Positions 16,605-24,907 of a DNA stretch of 64,000 nucleotides are shown here, piece by piece. Origin of the DNA: Clostridium_AD sp050717635 (GTDB lineage Bacteria; Bacillota; Clostridia; Clostridiales; Clostridiaceae); NCBI RefSeq assembly GCF_050717635.1, contig NZ_JBOITO010000036.1, positions 62,001 to 126,000 of the forward strand, read 5' to 3'. Position 1 is the first letter of the stretch; the number at the start of each line of letters is the position of its first letter. A program made the translations under genes and the position numbers. The notes beneath the pieces were generated by a model. The model had not been told where the DNA came from and made no database searches. It was given only the letters and a program-made list of their open reading frames with translations.

Positions 16605-18650
16605 TTAAATCCGATTTAATTTTTCTAATACCATTTTTTCACCTAACTCAGTTAGATAAGTACCTCTTTTGCCTTTTCCTTTTATAATTAAATCCTTTCT
16701 TTCTAATCTCTCTAATCGAGTTCTTACCATTGATTCACTCATATTGAAATTACTTTCTTTACTATCTTTTGAAATCATCTTTCTTCCCACAGTTATGTTT
16801 TTATTACTCAGTTTATATATATGCATTAGTATATACTCAAGCTCTAAATCTAAATAACCAACATTTACAGGAGACTCATTTAAATTATCATTTTTAGTAT
16901 CATAATTTTGAAAAAAATTCATATCTGGTAATTCGTTTATGGTTATAATATTACTATTTCTAATTGCAAGCATATAGTTTATGGTATTTCTAAGTTCTCT
17001 GACATTTCCATACCAGTTATACTCCTTTAATATTTTAATTACATTACTATCAATTCCAATGTTTTCTGTGCTTTCCATATTTATAAAACACTTTATAAGT
17101 GGCTCTATATCTTCTTTTCTATCACGAAGAGGCGGAATTTTTAAGTATCCTACTTTTAATCTGTAGTATAAATCCTTTCTAAACTTCCCCTCTTCCATCA
17201 TCTTAAATAAATTTTTATTAGTAGCTGCTATAACATCTGCATCTACTGGAATTATGCTGTTACCACCTATCCTCATAACTTCTTTTTCCTGGAGTACCCT
17301 AAGTAATCTAGCTTGAACTTTTAATGAAATATCACCTATTTCATCCAAAAAAATAGTTCCACCACTGGCTTGTTCGAAAAGACCAGGTTTGCCACCTTTT
17401 CTTGCTCCTGTAAATGCTCCATCTTCATATCCAAATAATTCACTTTCAATAAGCTCCTCAGGAAGTGAGCTAAAGTTTACAGCCAGGAAGGATTCCGTGC
17501 TTCTCCTAGAACTTTTGTGGAGCGCACTAGCAAAAAGCTCTTTACCTGTACCGTTTTCCCCTTCAATTAATACCGTTAAATCGGTTTTAGCTAGTTTTCT
17601 ACCAATATCTTTTGTCTTTTGCATCTTTGGGTTATTTGTTATAATATCATCGAAGGAGTACTTGGCAACAAATCCCTTTATTATAAGATTCTTTTCTTTT
17701 CTATGATTTATTGTATCCTGGTATCTTTTAAATACTGCTACAGTATAGTCATTATCATCAATTTTAAATTTATTAATTGATAAATCTGTGCCCTCTAGAT
17801 TAATTTTCTTTTCATCGAGTTCTCTATTATCCATAAGATATTCTAAAAGATTTTTATTGAATATCACATTTTTAAGTCTTTTGCCTATCAATTTGTTGCT
17901 ATTTATTTTCAAACTACTTTTTAATTCTTCGTTCAATACATTTATTATTCCATTATTATCATATACAATAAGCCCTTGCTGAAGCCCATCAATAACCTTA
18001 TTAAGGTGTGAATTCATTTTAATTATTAAGTTATTGTACTTGCCCAATTTTTTAGCTATATTAATTATTTTAAAAAGATAATTTTGAGAAAATACACAAG
18101 ACTTTTCTTCCAATAAATTTAGTTTAACCAAAATTTTTATTATTGTAGTAGAATCCATTATCCTTGGTCCTATGTTATAAATTTTTTCTATAAAAGATGG
18201 CACTTTATCTTTTTCGCCAGGAGTTATAGCAATTTTTACTCCCTTATCAACTGATGATATCCCTGGATAATATGGTATACATTTAATGTGATCAATACCT
18301 AATTCTTTGAATATTTCTATGGTTTCATAAGTAGTTTCTTTTGCATCATTTACAAATAATACTTCAGTCTCTTCCGGTATTAAAAATATATCATCAATAT
18401 TATCATAGCTTATAGTTCTCTTTGCAATGATGATATCACAACTAGTATTTAACAAATTCTTTTCAATTAACTCCTGCCTTACAAGTTCTCCTGAAAGGAT
18501 TACTAAATCATCCTGGATTATGTGATGAATTTCATCCTCATCTATGGCATAGCTACTTATAGATTGAATTCCTATGTATTCTTCAAGCTGTGCAAGCAGT
18601 GCTACTTTTGTATTTTCAGAACCAGCTACTAAACTTATACCCTTAATCAT
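16605..18650 (-). CDS. Sigma-54-dependent enhancer-binding activator
   Basis: This protein of about 681 residues has an N-terminal sensing region (1-200) of no recognised family, a PAS-like domain (about 214-310) and the AAA+ sigma-54 activation domain. The last shows Walker A GENGTGKE (364-371), the sigma-54 contact loop GAFTGA (411-416) and Walker B GGTIFLDEIGD (430-440). The C-terminus is a winged-helix-like region (MVRTRLERLERKDLI) rather than the usual Fis helix-turn-helix. The ATG at 18650 follows GGAGGG; an upstream start at 18701 would put this site in the coding sequence. It lies between the two sigma-54 promoters it probably controls. Confidence 0.9.
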   Translation of the reverse strand: MIKGISLVAGSENTKVALLAQLEEYIGIQSISSYAIDEDEIHHIIQDDLVILSGELVRQELIEKNLLNTSCDIIIAKRTISYDNIDDIFLIPEETEVLFVNDAKETTYETIEIFKELGIDHIKCIPYYPGISSVDKGVKIAITPGEKDKVPSFIEKIYNIGPRIMDSTTIIKILVKLNLLEEKSCVFSQNYLFKIINIAKKLGKYNNLIIKMNSHLNKVIDGLQQGLIVYDNNGIINVLNEELKSSLKINSNKLIGKRLKNVIFNKNLLEYLMDNRELDEKKINLEGTDLSINKFKIDDNDYTVAVFKRYQDTINHRKEKNLIIKGFVAKYSFDDIITNNPKMQKTKDIGRKLAKTDLTVLIEGENGTGKELFASALHKSSRRSTESFLAVNFSSLPEELIESELFGYEDGAFTGARKGGKPGLFEQASGGTIFLDEIGDISLKVQARLLRVLQEKEVMRIGGNSIIPVDADVIAATNKNLFKMMEEGKFRKDLYYRLKVGYLKIPPLRDRKEDIEPLIKCFINMESTENIGIDSNVIKILKEYNWYGNVRELRNTINYMLAIRNSNIITINELPDMNFFQNYDTKNDNLNESPVNVGYLDLELEYILMHIYKLSNKNITVGRKMISKDSKESNFNMSESMVRTRLERLERKDLIIKGKGKRGTYLTELGEKMVLEKLNRI

Positions 18651-18683
18651 ATTTACCCTCCAATATGCAAGACCTTTTATAAA

Positions 18684-18714
18684 ATTATACCATAACAACA
18701 AAAAAAACTGTCAA
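18684..18714 (-). promoter_or_regulatory. Possible sigma-A promoter of the activator gene
   Basis: TTGACA (18714-18709) and TATAAT (18689-18684) are 19 bases apart, somewhat long. The -35 hexamer is the 3' arm of the cyanophycinase terminator, so termination and initiation overlap. Confidence 0.4.
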
Positions 18715-18741
18715 TATATACATATATATATTGACAGTTTA
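18701..18741 (-). terminator. Terminator of the cyanophycinase gene
   Basis: AAACTGTCAATATATA pairs with TATATTGACAGTTT, followed by T8 on the minus strand. It separates the cyanophycinase from the activator gene. Confidence 0.85.
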
Positions 18742-18751
18742 AGTATTACTA

Positions 18752-21469
18752 CTAATTTTTCACTCTTTTCTTTTTAATAAGTATATACCCACCAATGGAA
18801 AATATCAATGTGCCAATACTCATAATCGCAAACATATCCAGCACACTTCCTGTTTTAGGTAGTGGTGTCACTGAATTTTCAGTTTTTTGCATTGTCTCTA
18901 CCTTGGGCTCTGAAATCACTTTATTGTCATCGCTAGAACTTTTTACATATACTATTTCCGAATTTATTGGGTTAATATCCATATAAATATTAAGGGCAGA
19001 ATAATCATCTATATTTCCGTCTGAATATTGCCAATAACCTTTAGTATCCAAAGTCTTTCTAAAAACTATCTCAAACCCTCTTCCACTTTCATCAAAACTA
19101 TAACTTTTTGTACTATTTGCTGTATTATCCACTAAATCATAGGTGATAAAGTTTTTTATAGGTGAATGTGATGTAAACACACCAGAATTTACTGGCACAT
19201 CATAATCTCCATACTCATAATCATTTGTTAAATCTTTGTTATCATTAATAGTAAACTCCTTTGTGGATAGATTAAAACTATCACCCTTTACTATATAACT
19301 TATAACAACATCTTTAAAGGTACTCCTTTTAGCTGAAGCATCTTTTAAACTTTTAGACAAATCTACTACTGTAATTCCACCTTTACCAATAACTTCTAAA
19401 CTCTTTGATTTATTATGAAATACTAAGGCAGTGTTCTCATCTATACCAAAGGCCATATTATATTTATCTTCTTTTTCAAAGGCGGCCTTTACGAGCCTTC
19501 CAAGCCTTGCTTTTTTATCAAAATGCTGATCAATCATTCCAAACTTAAAGAATCCTAGTCCCTTGTCAATATATAATGGTCCATACTCTTGTTGATCTGA
19601 ATCCGAATAGGTATCAGTAAAGCCATCATTTAATGCTCCTAAACTATCTCCCCCCCCTATCATCATATCACTCATAATAGCTGCCCCTGCACTTGTTCCT
19701 CCAAGCACTGCGCCATTTTTATATATGTCCCACATTGCATCTAGTGCTTTTGAATTGCTTCCATCTGCATTTAATAAAACTTTTGTTATTCTTGTTTGAT
19801 CTCCTCCAACAAACCATATTCCAGTATACCCCTTAATTTCATCCACTATTTCAGTTTTATTTGCATTTTCAATCCACTTCGACTCATCTGCAGGTGTATT
19901 TTTATCATTTTTAATTGCTAGTGGAATTATTTCAACATTTTCTGCCTTTACTCCGTATTTTACTAAATCCTCTTTAAAAGCCTTAGAACTTTTAAGATTA
20001 CCGCTAGCAGCAGGAATAATTCCTATTCTAGCATTTTCTTTTCCTCCAGATAACTCTATAAATTTATTATAAACATCCGCATTACTACTACCGAGTGCTC
20101 CTCCAATAGCCATAATACTCCCTTTAATATCCATAGAATCTGTAGCAGGTAATATAGTCTTAGCTTGCCACTTCTCAGTAGTTGCTTTATCAGCCTTTAT
20201 ATTAACAACTACAGGTACAATATCCATAGATACATTAAGTGCAGAGTACTGATCAATATTTCCATCTACATAATTCCAATATCCCATGGTGTTTTTGTTT
20301 TTTGTGAAAGTTATCTCGTAGCCATCACCTTTTTCATCAAAGCTGTAACTCTTCACAGAGGATGTACCAGCATTATCAACTAAATTATACCCCAGAAGAT
20401 TTTTAATCTGAGCATAGGAAGTTAAAACACCTGTATTTATAGGAGCTTTGAAATTGTAATATTCATAACCATTTGTAGCATCTTTTTTTTCATCAGGTAA
20501 TATTTCTTTTGTTAGAAGATTAAGCTTGTCCCCTGGAGTTATATAATTTATAGATACATTCTTTATAGATGGTTTTCCATTAACCTTGTCCATAGTCATT
20601 TTTGAATAATCAAGTACAGTTAATCCACTTTTACCAACCACTTCTAATGTCTTAGTAGAATTATTCACTATCATGGCAGTGTTCTCATCTACTCCATAAG
20701 CAAAACTATTTTTATCACCCTTTGTATAAGCAGAACTTATTAATCTACCTATTCTTGCTCGCATATCAAAATGCTGGTCAACTATTCCATATCTAAAAAA
20801 TCCAAGACCTTCTGTTAAATATACTCCATCATCATCATTTCCAGTATCTTCATCTATAATGCCCTTATTAAGCGCACTTAAACTATTTCCACCTACAATC
20901 ATAGTACTACTCATTATAGCTGCACCAGCACTTGTTCCTCCAATAACTGCTCCCTTTTTATATATTTCCCATATGGAGTCTAGTACCTTTGTATTACTGC
21001 CATCCTTATTTTTTAAGGTACTCATTATCCTAGTCTGATCTCCACCCACAAACCATATTCCACTCAAGCCTTTTACCTTTGCAGCTAGGTCCTCGTTATT
21101 CCCATTTATATCCCATTTTGTTTCATCAACATCTTTTGTAGTTTTGTCATCTTTTACTGCAATAGGTATTATTTCGATATTTTCAGCTTTTACTCCATAA
21201 CTAATCAGTTCATTTTTGAACTGATTACTATAAAATACAGGCTTTGAGCTCGCTGCACCAATTATGCCTATTTTAGCGTTTTCAGCTCCACCTGCTAAAT
21301 CTATAAACTTATTATAAATCTGACTATTGCTGCTACCTAAACCTCCACCCACAATAACCAGGCTTCCTTTTATGTCCTCCGTGCTTGTATTAGTGTTAGC
21401 TAACGCCACGGAAAAAGTTGAAAACATTAACATAAATGATAAGATAAATGATATACATTTCTTTTCCAT
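18752..21469 (-). CDS. Secreted, wall-anchored tandem cyanophycinase
   Basis: This 905-residue protein has a signal peptide (cut near ALAN, residues 23-25), two S51 cyanophycinase domains (about 31-300 and 447-725), two linker/beta domains after each (about 300-425 and 720-835), and an LPKTG sortase motif (870-874) with a hydrophobic stretch and basic tail. Both copies hold GGDQ (Gln145, Gln558), the nucleophile elbow GGTSAGAA (Ser180, Ser593) and the cyanophycin-binding DQHF block. In copy 1 the block reads RARIGR, with all three arginines; copy 2 has KARLGR. Cyanophycinases release beta-Asp-Arg from cyanophycin. The ATG at 21469 follows GGGGAG; a TTG at 21508 lies before the predicted transcription start. 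Confidence 0.9.
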   Translation of the reverse strand: MEKKCISFILSFMLMFSTFSVALANTNTSTEDIKGSLVIVGGGLGSSNSQIYNKFIDLAGGAENAKIGIIGAASSKPVFYSNQFKNELISYGVKAENIEIIPIAVKDDKTTKDVDETKWDINGNNEDLAAKVKGLSGIWFVGGDQTRIMSTLKNKDGSNTKVLDSIWEIYKKGAVIGGTSAGAAIMSSTMIVGGNSLSALNKGIIDEDTGNDDDGVYLTEGLGFFRYGIVDQHFDMRARIGRLISSAYTKGDKNSFAYGVDENTAMIVNNSTKTLEVVGKSGLTVLDYSKMTMDKVNGKPSIKNVSINYITPGDKLNLLTKEILPDEKKDATNGYEYYNFKAPINTGVLTSYAQIKNLLGYNLVDNAGTSSVKSYSFDEKGDGYEITFTKNKNTMGYWNYVDGNIDQYSALNVSMDIVPVVVNIKADKATTEKWQAKTILPATDSMDIKGSIMAIGGALGSSNADVYNKFIELSGGKENARIGIIPAASGNLKSSKAFKEDLVKYGVKAENVEIIPLAIKNDKNTPADESKWIENANKTEIVDEIKGYTGIWFVGGDQTRITKVLLNADGSNSKALDAMWDIYKNGAVLGGTSAGAAIMSDMMIGGGDSLGALNDGFTDTYSDSDQQEYGPLYIDKGLGFFKFGMIDQHFDKKARLGRLVKAAFEKEDKYNMAFGIDENTALVFHNKSKSLEVIGKGGITVVDLSKSLKDASAKRSTFKDVVISYIVKGDSFNLSTKEFTINDNKDLTNDYEYGDYDVPVNSGVFTSHSPIKNFITYDLVDNTANSTKSYSFDESGRGFEIVFRKTLDTKGYWQYSDGNIDDYSALNIYMDINPINSEIVYVKSSSDDNKVISEPKVETMQKTENSVTPLPKTGSVLDMFAIMSIGTLIFSIGGYILIKKKRVKN

Positions 21470-21514
21470 TAAGACTCCCCCTTTTATAATAATCATACTA
21501 ACTACCAATATGTA

Positions 21515-21529
21515 GCAATTGTTGTGCCA
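21515..21529 (-). promoter_or_regulatory. Sigma-54 promoter of the cyanophycinase gene
   Basis: The minus strand reads TGGCACAACAATTGC, a perfect TGGCAC-N5-TTGC element with GG and GC 12 bases apart. The predicted transcript starts near 21503, about 34 bases before the ATG. Confidence 0.88.
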
Positions 21530-21578
21530 GATTGATTATACTACATTAAGCCATGCCTTAGGCAATTGGCTATTATTT

Positions 21579-21599
21579 ATTGGTCAAATGGTGACCAAT
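21579..21599. promoter_or_regulatory. Upstream activator site for the cyanophycinase promoter
   Basis: The palindrome ATTGGTCA-N5-TGACCAAT is centred about 67 bp upstream of the -24/-12 element. On the minus strand it contains TGGTCACCATT, the core shared with the pair of sites at 16536-16575. Confidence 0.7.
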
Positions 21600-21766
21600 T
21601 AGCACCAAAATCATTAATGTTTTATAGGGAATCATACTTTTGTGTTGAATTTTCTTTAAAGATTTGTGTAAACTTATTAAGTATAATATAATACATACGT
21701 AAAGCTTATTCTAAAAAATCTATTTAATAAGCTTAATATTTATAATGGGTTACAGGAGGTTTTTAC

Positions 21767-22966
21767 ATGAATATTGACGAAGTGATAATTAAGATTAACA
21801 ATATAGGTGAAGATATAAAAGATAAAATTGCTCCTTTTCAAGTATTAAAAAAATTCAAAAGCGGAAGATCTGAAGCTGGAGTATATATGGTGGAATACGG
21901 TTCCAAAAATAAGGTAGGTATTTTAAAGATAACTAAGAAAAATGAGACGGAACTATTTCAAAAGGCCTACGGGCTTGCCTCAGAGAACAATATGCAAAAA
22001 TATATTGCCAAACTCATAACTAGTTATAAAATTACGGATAAAAGTAGTGCTTCATTATATGTTAACTTATATGATTTAGCAGGTGATGATATACACAATA
22101 GTGAGACGTTTTTGGACAAGGTTCTAAATGAAGATGAACTTAAGGATACCACAATTTCAGCAATAACTAAGTTTTTATTCACTTGGAACAAAGAGCACGT
22201 TAAAAAATTCATGTCTCCAATGGATATTGTTAAAAATGAACTTTCATATAGATATATGGACGATAAATACATACAAGCCTTTGAATCAATAGGTGTAGAT
22301 AAAAATATCAAATGGATATCACTAGATGGAACTGACATATTACTACCTAATCCATATTATTATTTTAATAATAATAATGTTTGGAATGGTCTAAATGTAA
22401 CTTGTCTTACTTCATATGCCCATGGAGATTTTCAAGGCGATAATATTATAATAACTGAAAATAAGCCTGTTATAATTGACTTTTGCGACTTTCTAGAAGA
22501 TTGTAATGTTTTTCACGATTTAAGATATCTTGAATCAATTACACTAGGCGATTGCTTAGAAATTAACAAACAATCAGAGAGAGAATTATGGAGTAAGGTA
22601 TGTGAGGGATTAAGTTATGGAATAACAGAAGTAGACCTTCCTCAAGGAAAAGGAATGACCCTTTTAAGGCAGCTTATAAGTAAACTTCGGGAGAATGTGA
22701 AGCTAATTGTTAATGATAGCCGTAACAGCCTATACAACCCTTCATTTCATCTATCAGGCGCAGCTTGTGGATTAATTAATATGAGAAAATATACAAACAC
22801 AAATAAAAAAAAGGCCGCATTTATATATGCAGCCGCAAACCTAAAAATGTTTCTAAAGGATGAAGCAGTTGATATGTTTAATCCAAAATTAGATTCATGT
22901 ATTGTCTTTAATTGGATATCTGAAAAAGTTGAAAATGAGTCTGTTATTTTAGAGCCAATTACTTAA
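21767..22966 (+). CDS. Kinase-fold phosphotransferase (APH-like)
   Basis: This 399-residue cytoplasmic protein has the catalytic loop YAHGDFQGDNIII and the metal-binding segment VIIDFCDF of aminoglycoside-phosphotransferase/choline-kinase-like enzymes. The N-terminal lobe is weakly conserved (GVYMVEYGSKNKVGILKI). A perfect AGGAGG lies six bases before the ATG at 21767. It is a single-gene unit, divergent from the cyanophycinase and ended by a terminator shared with the convergent gene. The substrate is unknown; it could phosphorylate a small molecule or a protein. Confidence 0.65.
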   Translation: MNIDEVIIKINNIGEDIKDKIAPFQVLKKFKSGRSEAGVYMVEYGSKNKVGILKITKKNETELFQKAYGLASENNMQKYIAKLITSYKITDKSSASLYVNLYDLAGDDIHNSETFLDKVLNEDELKDTTISAITKFLFTWNKEHVKKFMSPMDIVKNELSYRYMDDKYIQAFESIGVDKNIKWISLDGTDILLPNPYYYFNNNNVWNGLNVTCLTSYAHGDFQGDNIIITENKPVIIDFCDFLEDCNVFHDLRYLESITLGDCLEINKQSERELWSKVCEGLSYGITEVDLPQGKGMTLLRQLISKLRENVKLIVNDSRNSLYNPSFHLSGAACGLINMRKYTNTNKKKAAFIYAAANLKMFLKDEAVDMFNPKLDSCIVFNWISEKVENESVILEPIT

Positions 22967-22990
22967 CATAAACCATGGAATTTAAAACTC

Positions 22991-23014
22991 AGCGGGAACA
23001 GTGTTCCCGCTTTT
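22991..23014. terminator. Bidirectional terminator
   Basis: AGCGGGAACA and TGTTCCCGCT form a tight hairpin followed by TTTT on the plus strand. It lies between convergent genes and touches the stop codon of the minus-strand one. Confidence 0.85.
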
Positions 23015-23561
23015 AATTTTCCTCATATGAAACTGGAACACTATTTATTCCAAGTTCTTGTGCTGCTGCGTACTGATCATGTCCCGACACTATTATGTAG
23101 CTTTCTTTTTTAACAATAATAGGTTTATTAAACTTCTTATTATTTTTCATATAATTTAATGCTTTATTCTTCGAACGTTTTATGGACATATCTTCATTTT
23201 GGTTTACTAGCTTTGATATATCCACTATTTCATCAGTTCCAATTGGCATTTCATAATTTAAATCTATTTGTCCATTCTCATCTTTTAACAATTGAAATGC
23301 TTTAATTGAAGTTGCTTCTACTGAGATAAATGGTGTACCTTTACTATTTACACATGCTTTAAGTTCACCTTTAATTACAAAGTAATTCACATTAGTCATG
23401 CCTTCTACTGCATCTTTCCAATAATCCTTCTTTGCAATTACTCTATAAATCGATTCCTGTTTATCATAATTTGGTATTTTAAACAGTAAATTCACATCTC
23501 CATTAACTAGCTTAGTTGTTTTTACAGGTAACCCTTTTATTATAATCTCACTCTTATTCAT
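23013..23561 (-). CDS. OB-like plus ParB/sulfiredoxin-like protein
   Basis: The 182-residue protein has an N-terminal beta-rich region (about 1-95) that looks like a single-strand-binding OB fold. Its C-terminal segment, KPIIVKKESYIIVSGHDQYAAAQELG, matches the ParB/Srx-like nucleotide-binding core (hydrophobic strand, then GHxxYxAA). It is not a chromosome-partition ParB, since no helix-turn-helix follows. It has its own ribosome site and is followed by a shared terminator. The role is unknown; the combination suggests nucleic acid or nucleotide handling. Confidence 0.5.
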   Translation of the reverse strand: MNKSEIIIKGLPVKTTKLVNGDVNLLFKIPNYDKQESIYRVIAKKDYWKDAVEGMTNVNYFVIKGELKACVNSKGTPFISVEATSIKAFQLLKDENGQIDLNYEMPIGTDEIVDISKLVNQNEDMSIKRSKNKALNYMKNNKKFNKPIIVKKESYIIVSGHDQYAAAQELGINSVPVSYEEN

Positions 23562-23599
23562 AATTAAATTCCCCTTTTAATTTTTATTTTTTAACTTAT

Positions 23600-23641
23600 T
23601 AATAAAAAATAAAACACCTAGAAAGTGCGTATTACTTTCTA
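23600..23641. terminator. Terminator of the 44-residue gene
   Basis: AACACCTAGAAAGT and ACTTTCTAAGTGTT form a stem with T-rich flanks on both sides. On the minus strand it overlaps the stop codon of the small gene at 23632-23766. Confidence 0.75.
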
Positions 23642-23766
23642 AGTGTTTTTACTAAATTGTAATTTAGTCTTATATTAAATTTAATGTGTCTAGATTTATT
23701 TATACCTATGTTAGAAGTTTTCATGTAATTTACAAATTCAGAAATTTTGTCATTATAAACTAACAT
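23632..23766 (-). CDS. Small protein of 44 residues
   Basis: An ATG at 23766 follows GAGGTG with six bases spacing and opens a 44-codon frame (begins MLVYNDKISEFVNYM, ends VKTLRK) that stops inside a terminator stem. A good sigma-A promoter (23835-23863) lies upstream, so all parts of a small transcription unit are present. The product is basic and not obviously membrane-spanning. I do not recognise it. Confidence 0.6.
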   Translation of the reverse strand: MLVYNDKISEFVNYMKTSNIGINKSRHIKFNIRLNYNLVKTLRK

Positions 23767-23786
23767 GTGCTTCACCTCATTCATAA

Positions 23787-23832
23787 ATTTAAAAGTATTC
23801 TATATAAATCTTATATGTTCATACTTTTAAAT
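23787..23832. repeat. Inverted repeat in the leader of the small gene
   Basis: ATTTAAAAGTAT and ATACTTTTAAAT are perfect 12-base arms 22 bases apart, between the -10 box and the ribosome site of the 44-residue gene. It could be an operator or an RNA hairpin. Confidence 0.6.
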
Positions 23833-23834
23833 AC

Positions 23835-23863
23835 ATTATAACAGTTTACGCATGAAGTTGCAA
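23835..23863 (-). promoter_or_regulatory. Sigma-A promoter of the 44-residue gene
   Basis: TTGCAA (23863-23858) and TATAAT (23840-23835) are separated by 17 bases on the minus strand, starting just beyond the stop of the LacI gene. Confidence 0.75.
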
Positions 23864-23867
23864 TACA

Positions 23868-24881
23868 TCAAGCCCTATTACAACTTTCCCTTATTATAAA
23901 TTCAAACGGAATTGTAACTTTTTTAGCAATTTCTCTATTCTCCACTATTCTTTCTAAAAGTAAATTCACAGCTGTAACTCCCATGAAAACAGTGTGTACC
24001 TTCACTGTTGTTAATGGTGGAACTAGATATTTAGATGTAGCTATATCATTAAAACCCACAATGCTTATGTCTTTTGGCACACTTAAATTTGCTTCCCGAA
24101 TTGCTCTTATAGCCCCAATTGCCATTGTATCGCTGGCAATAAATAATGCTGTTGGAATTTCTTCATTTTGTAATATTCTTTTCATAAGTTTATATCCATC
24201 GGAAACGGTGAATTTACCAGTTCTAACATAGTTAGGATTATAAACTAACTTTTCTCTCATAAAATTATAGAAGGTTTTCTCCCGTTCATCCATAATTAAA
24301 TCATTATTTTTTCCTGTGTACTCTCTTCCACCTATATATCCAATTTCTTTGTGACCTAAATCTAAAAGATATTTTAGCACCTCTATAACAGCCTCTTTAA
24401 AATCTACAATAACTGAATCAAATTTTTTATCGTTAGGGGAAGAATCTACGAAAACTATATGAGGTGAATATACTGAAAAATCTTCAATTTCATCAACACT
24501 AAACTTCCCAACTGCTATGATTCCCTCTAACTTCTCTAATTCATAATTTCCATATTTACCATCTTGTTTAAATATATTTATTATATCAATATTTTTGTTC
24601 GAACAATTTTTCTCAATACCTATTCGTATTGATAGGTAATATGGATCTCCTATTTCATCTTTTTCAGAATACCAATGAATAATTCCTATTTTTATACGTT
24701 TATCAATATTTCTGCTAATATTTCTCTCTCTAACAGTTTTGTATTCTAACTCTTCTGCTATTTCCAGTATTTTTTTTCTTGTATCATCAGTTACAGATAA
24801 GGTCGCATCATAATTTAGAACACGGGACACTGTAGCAAGTGAAACTCCTGCTTTTAATGCAATATCTTTTATGGTAGCCAT
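23868..24881 (-). CDS. LacI/GalR-family regulator of the galactoside operon
   Basis: The 337-residue protein starts with the LacI helix-turn-helix (ATIKDIALKAGVSLATVSRVLN) and hinge helix, followed by a periplasmic-binding-protein-like effector domain. Members repress sugar operons until an inducer, here probably a galactoside, binds. It is the last gene of the operon, 26 bases after the GH42 gene. Candidate operators lie near the binding-protein promoter at about 31.63-31.70 kb. Confidence 0.88.
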   Translation of the reverse strand: MATIKDIALKAGVSLATVSRVLNYDATLSVTDDTRKKILEIAEELEYKTVRERNISRNIDKRIKIGIIHWYSEKDEIGDPYYLSIRIGIEKNCSNKNIDIINIFKQDGKYGNYELEKLEGIIAVGKFSVDEIEDFSVYSPHIVFVDSSPNDKKFDSVIVDFKEAVIEVLKYLLDLGHKEIGYIGGREYTGKNNDLIMDEREKTFYNFMREKLVYNPNYVRTGKFTVSDGYKLMKRILQNEEIPTALFIASDTMAIGAIRAIREANLSVPKDISIVGFNDIATSKYLVPPLTTVKVHTVFMGVTAVNLLLERIVENREIAKKVTIPFEFIIRESCNRA

Positions 24882-24907
24882 TAATTTCTTCCTTCCACTT
24901 TGTGAAT

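Noticed and set aside
21470..21508. TTG at 21508 as the cyanophycinase start
   Set aside because: It lies upstream of the transcription start predicted from the sigma-54 promoter, and it would put residues ahead of the signal peptide.
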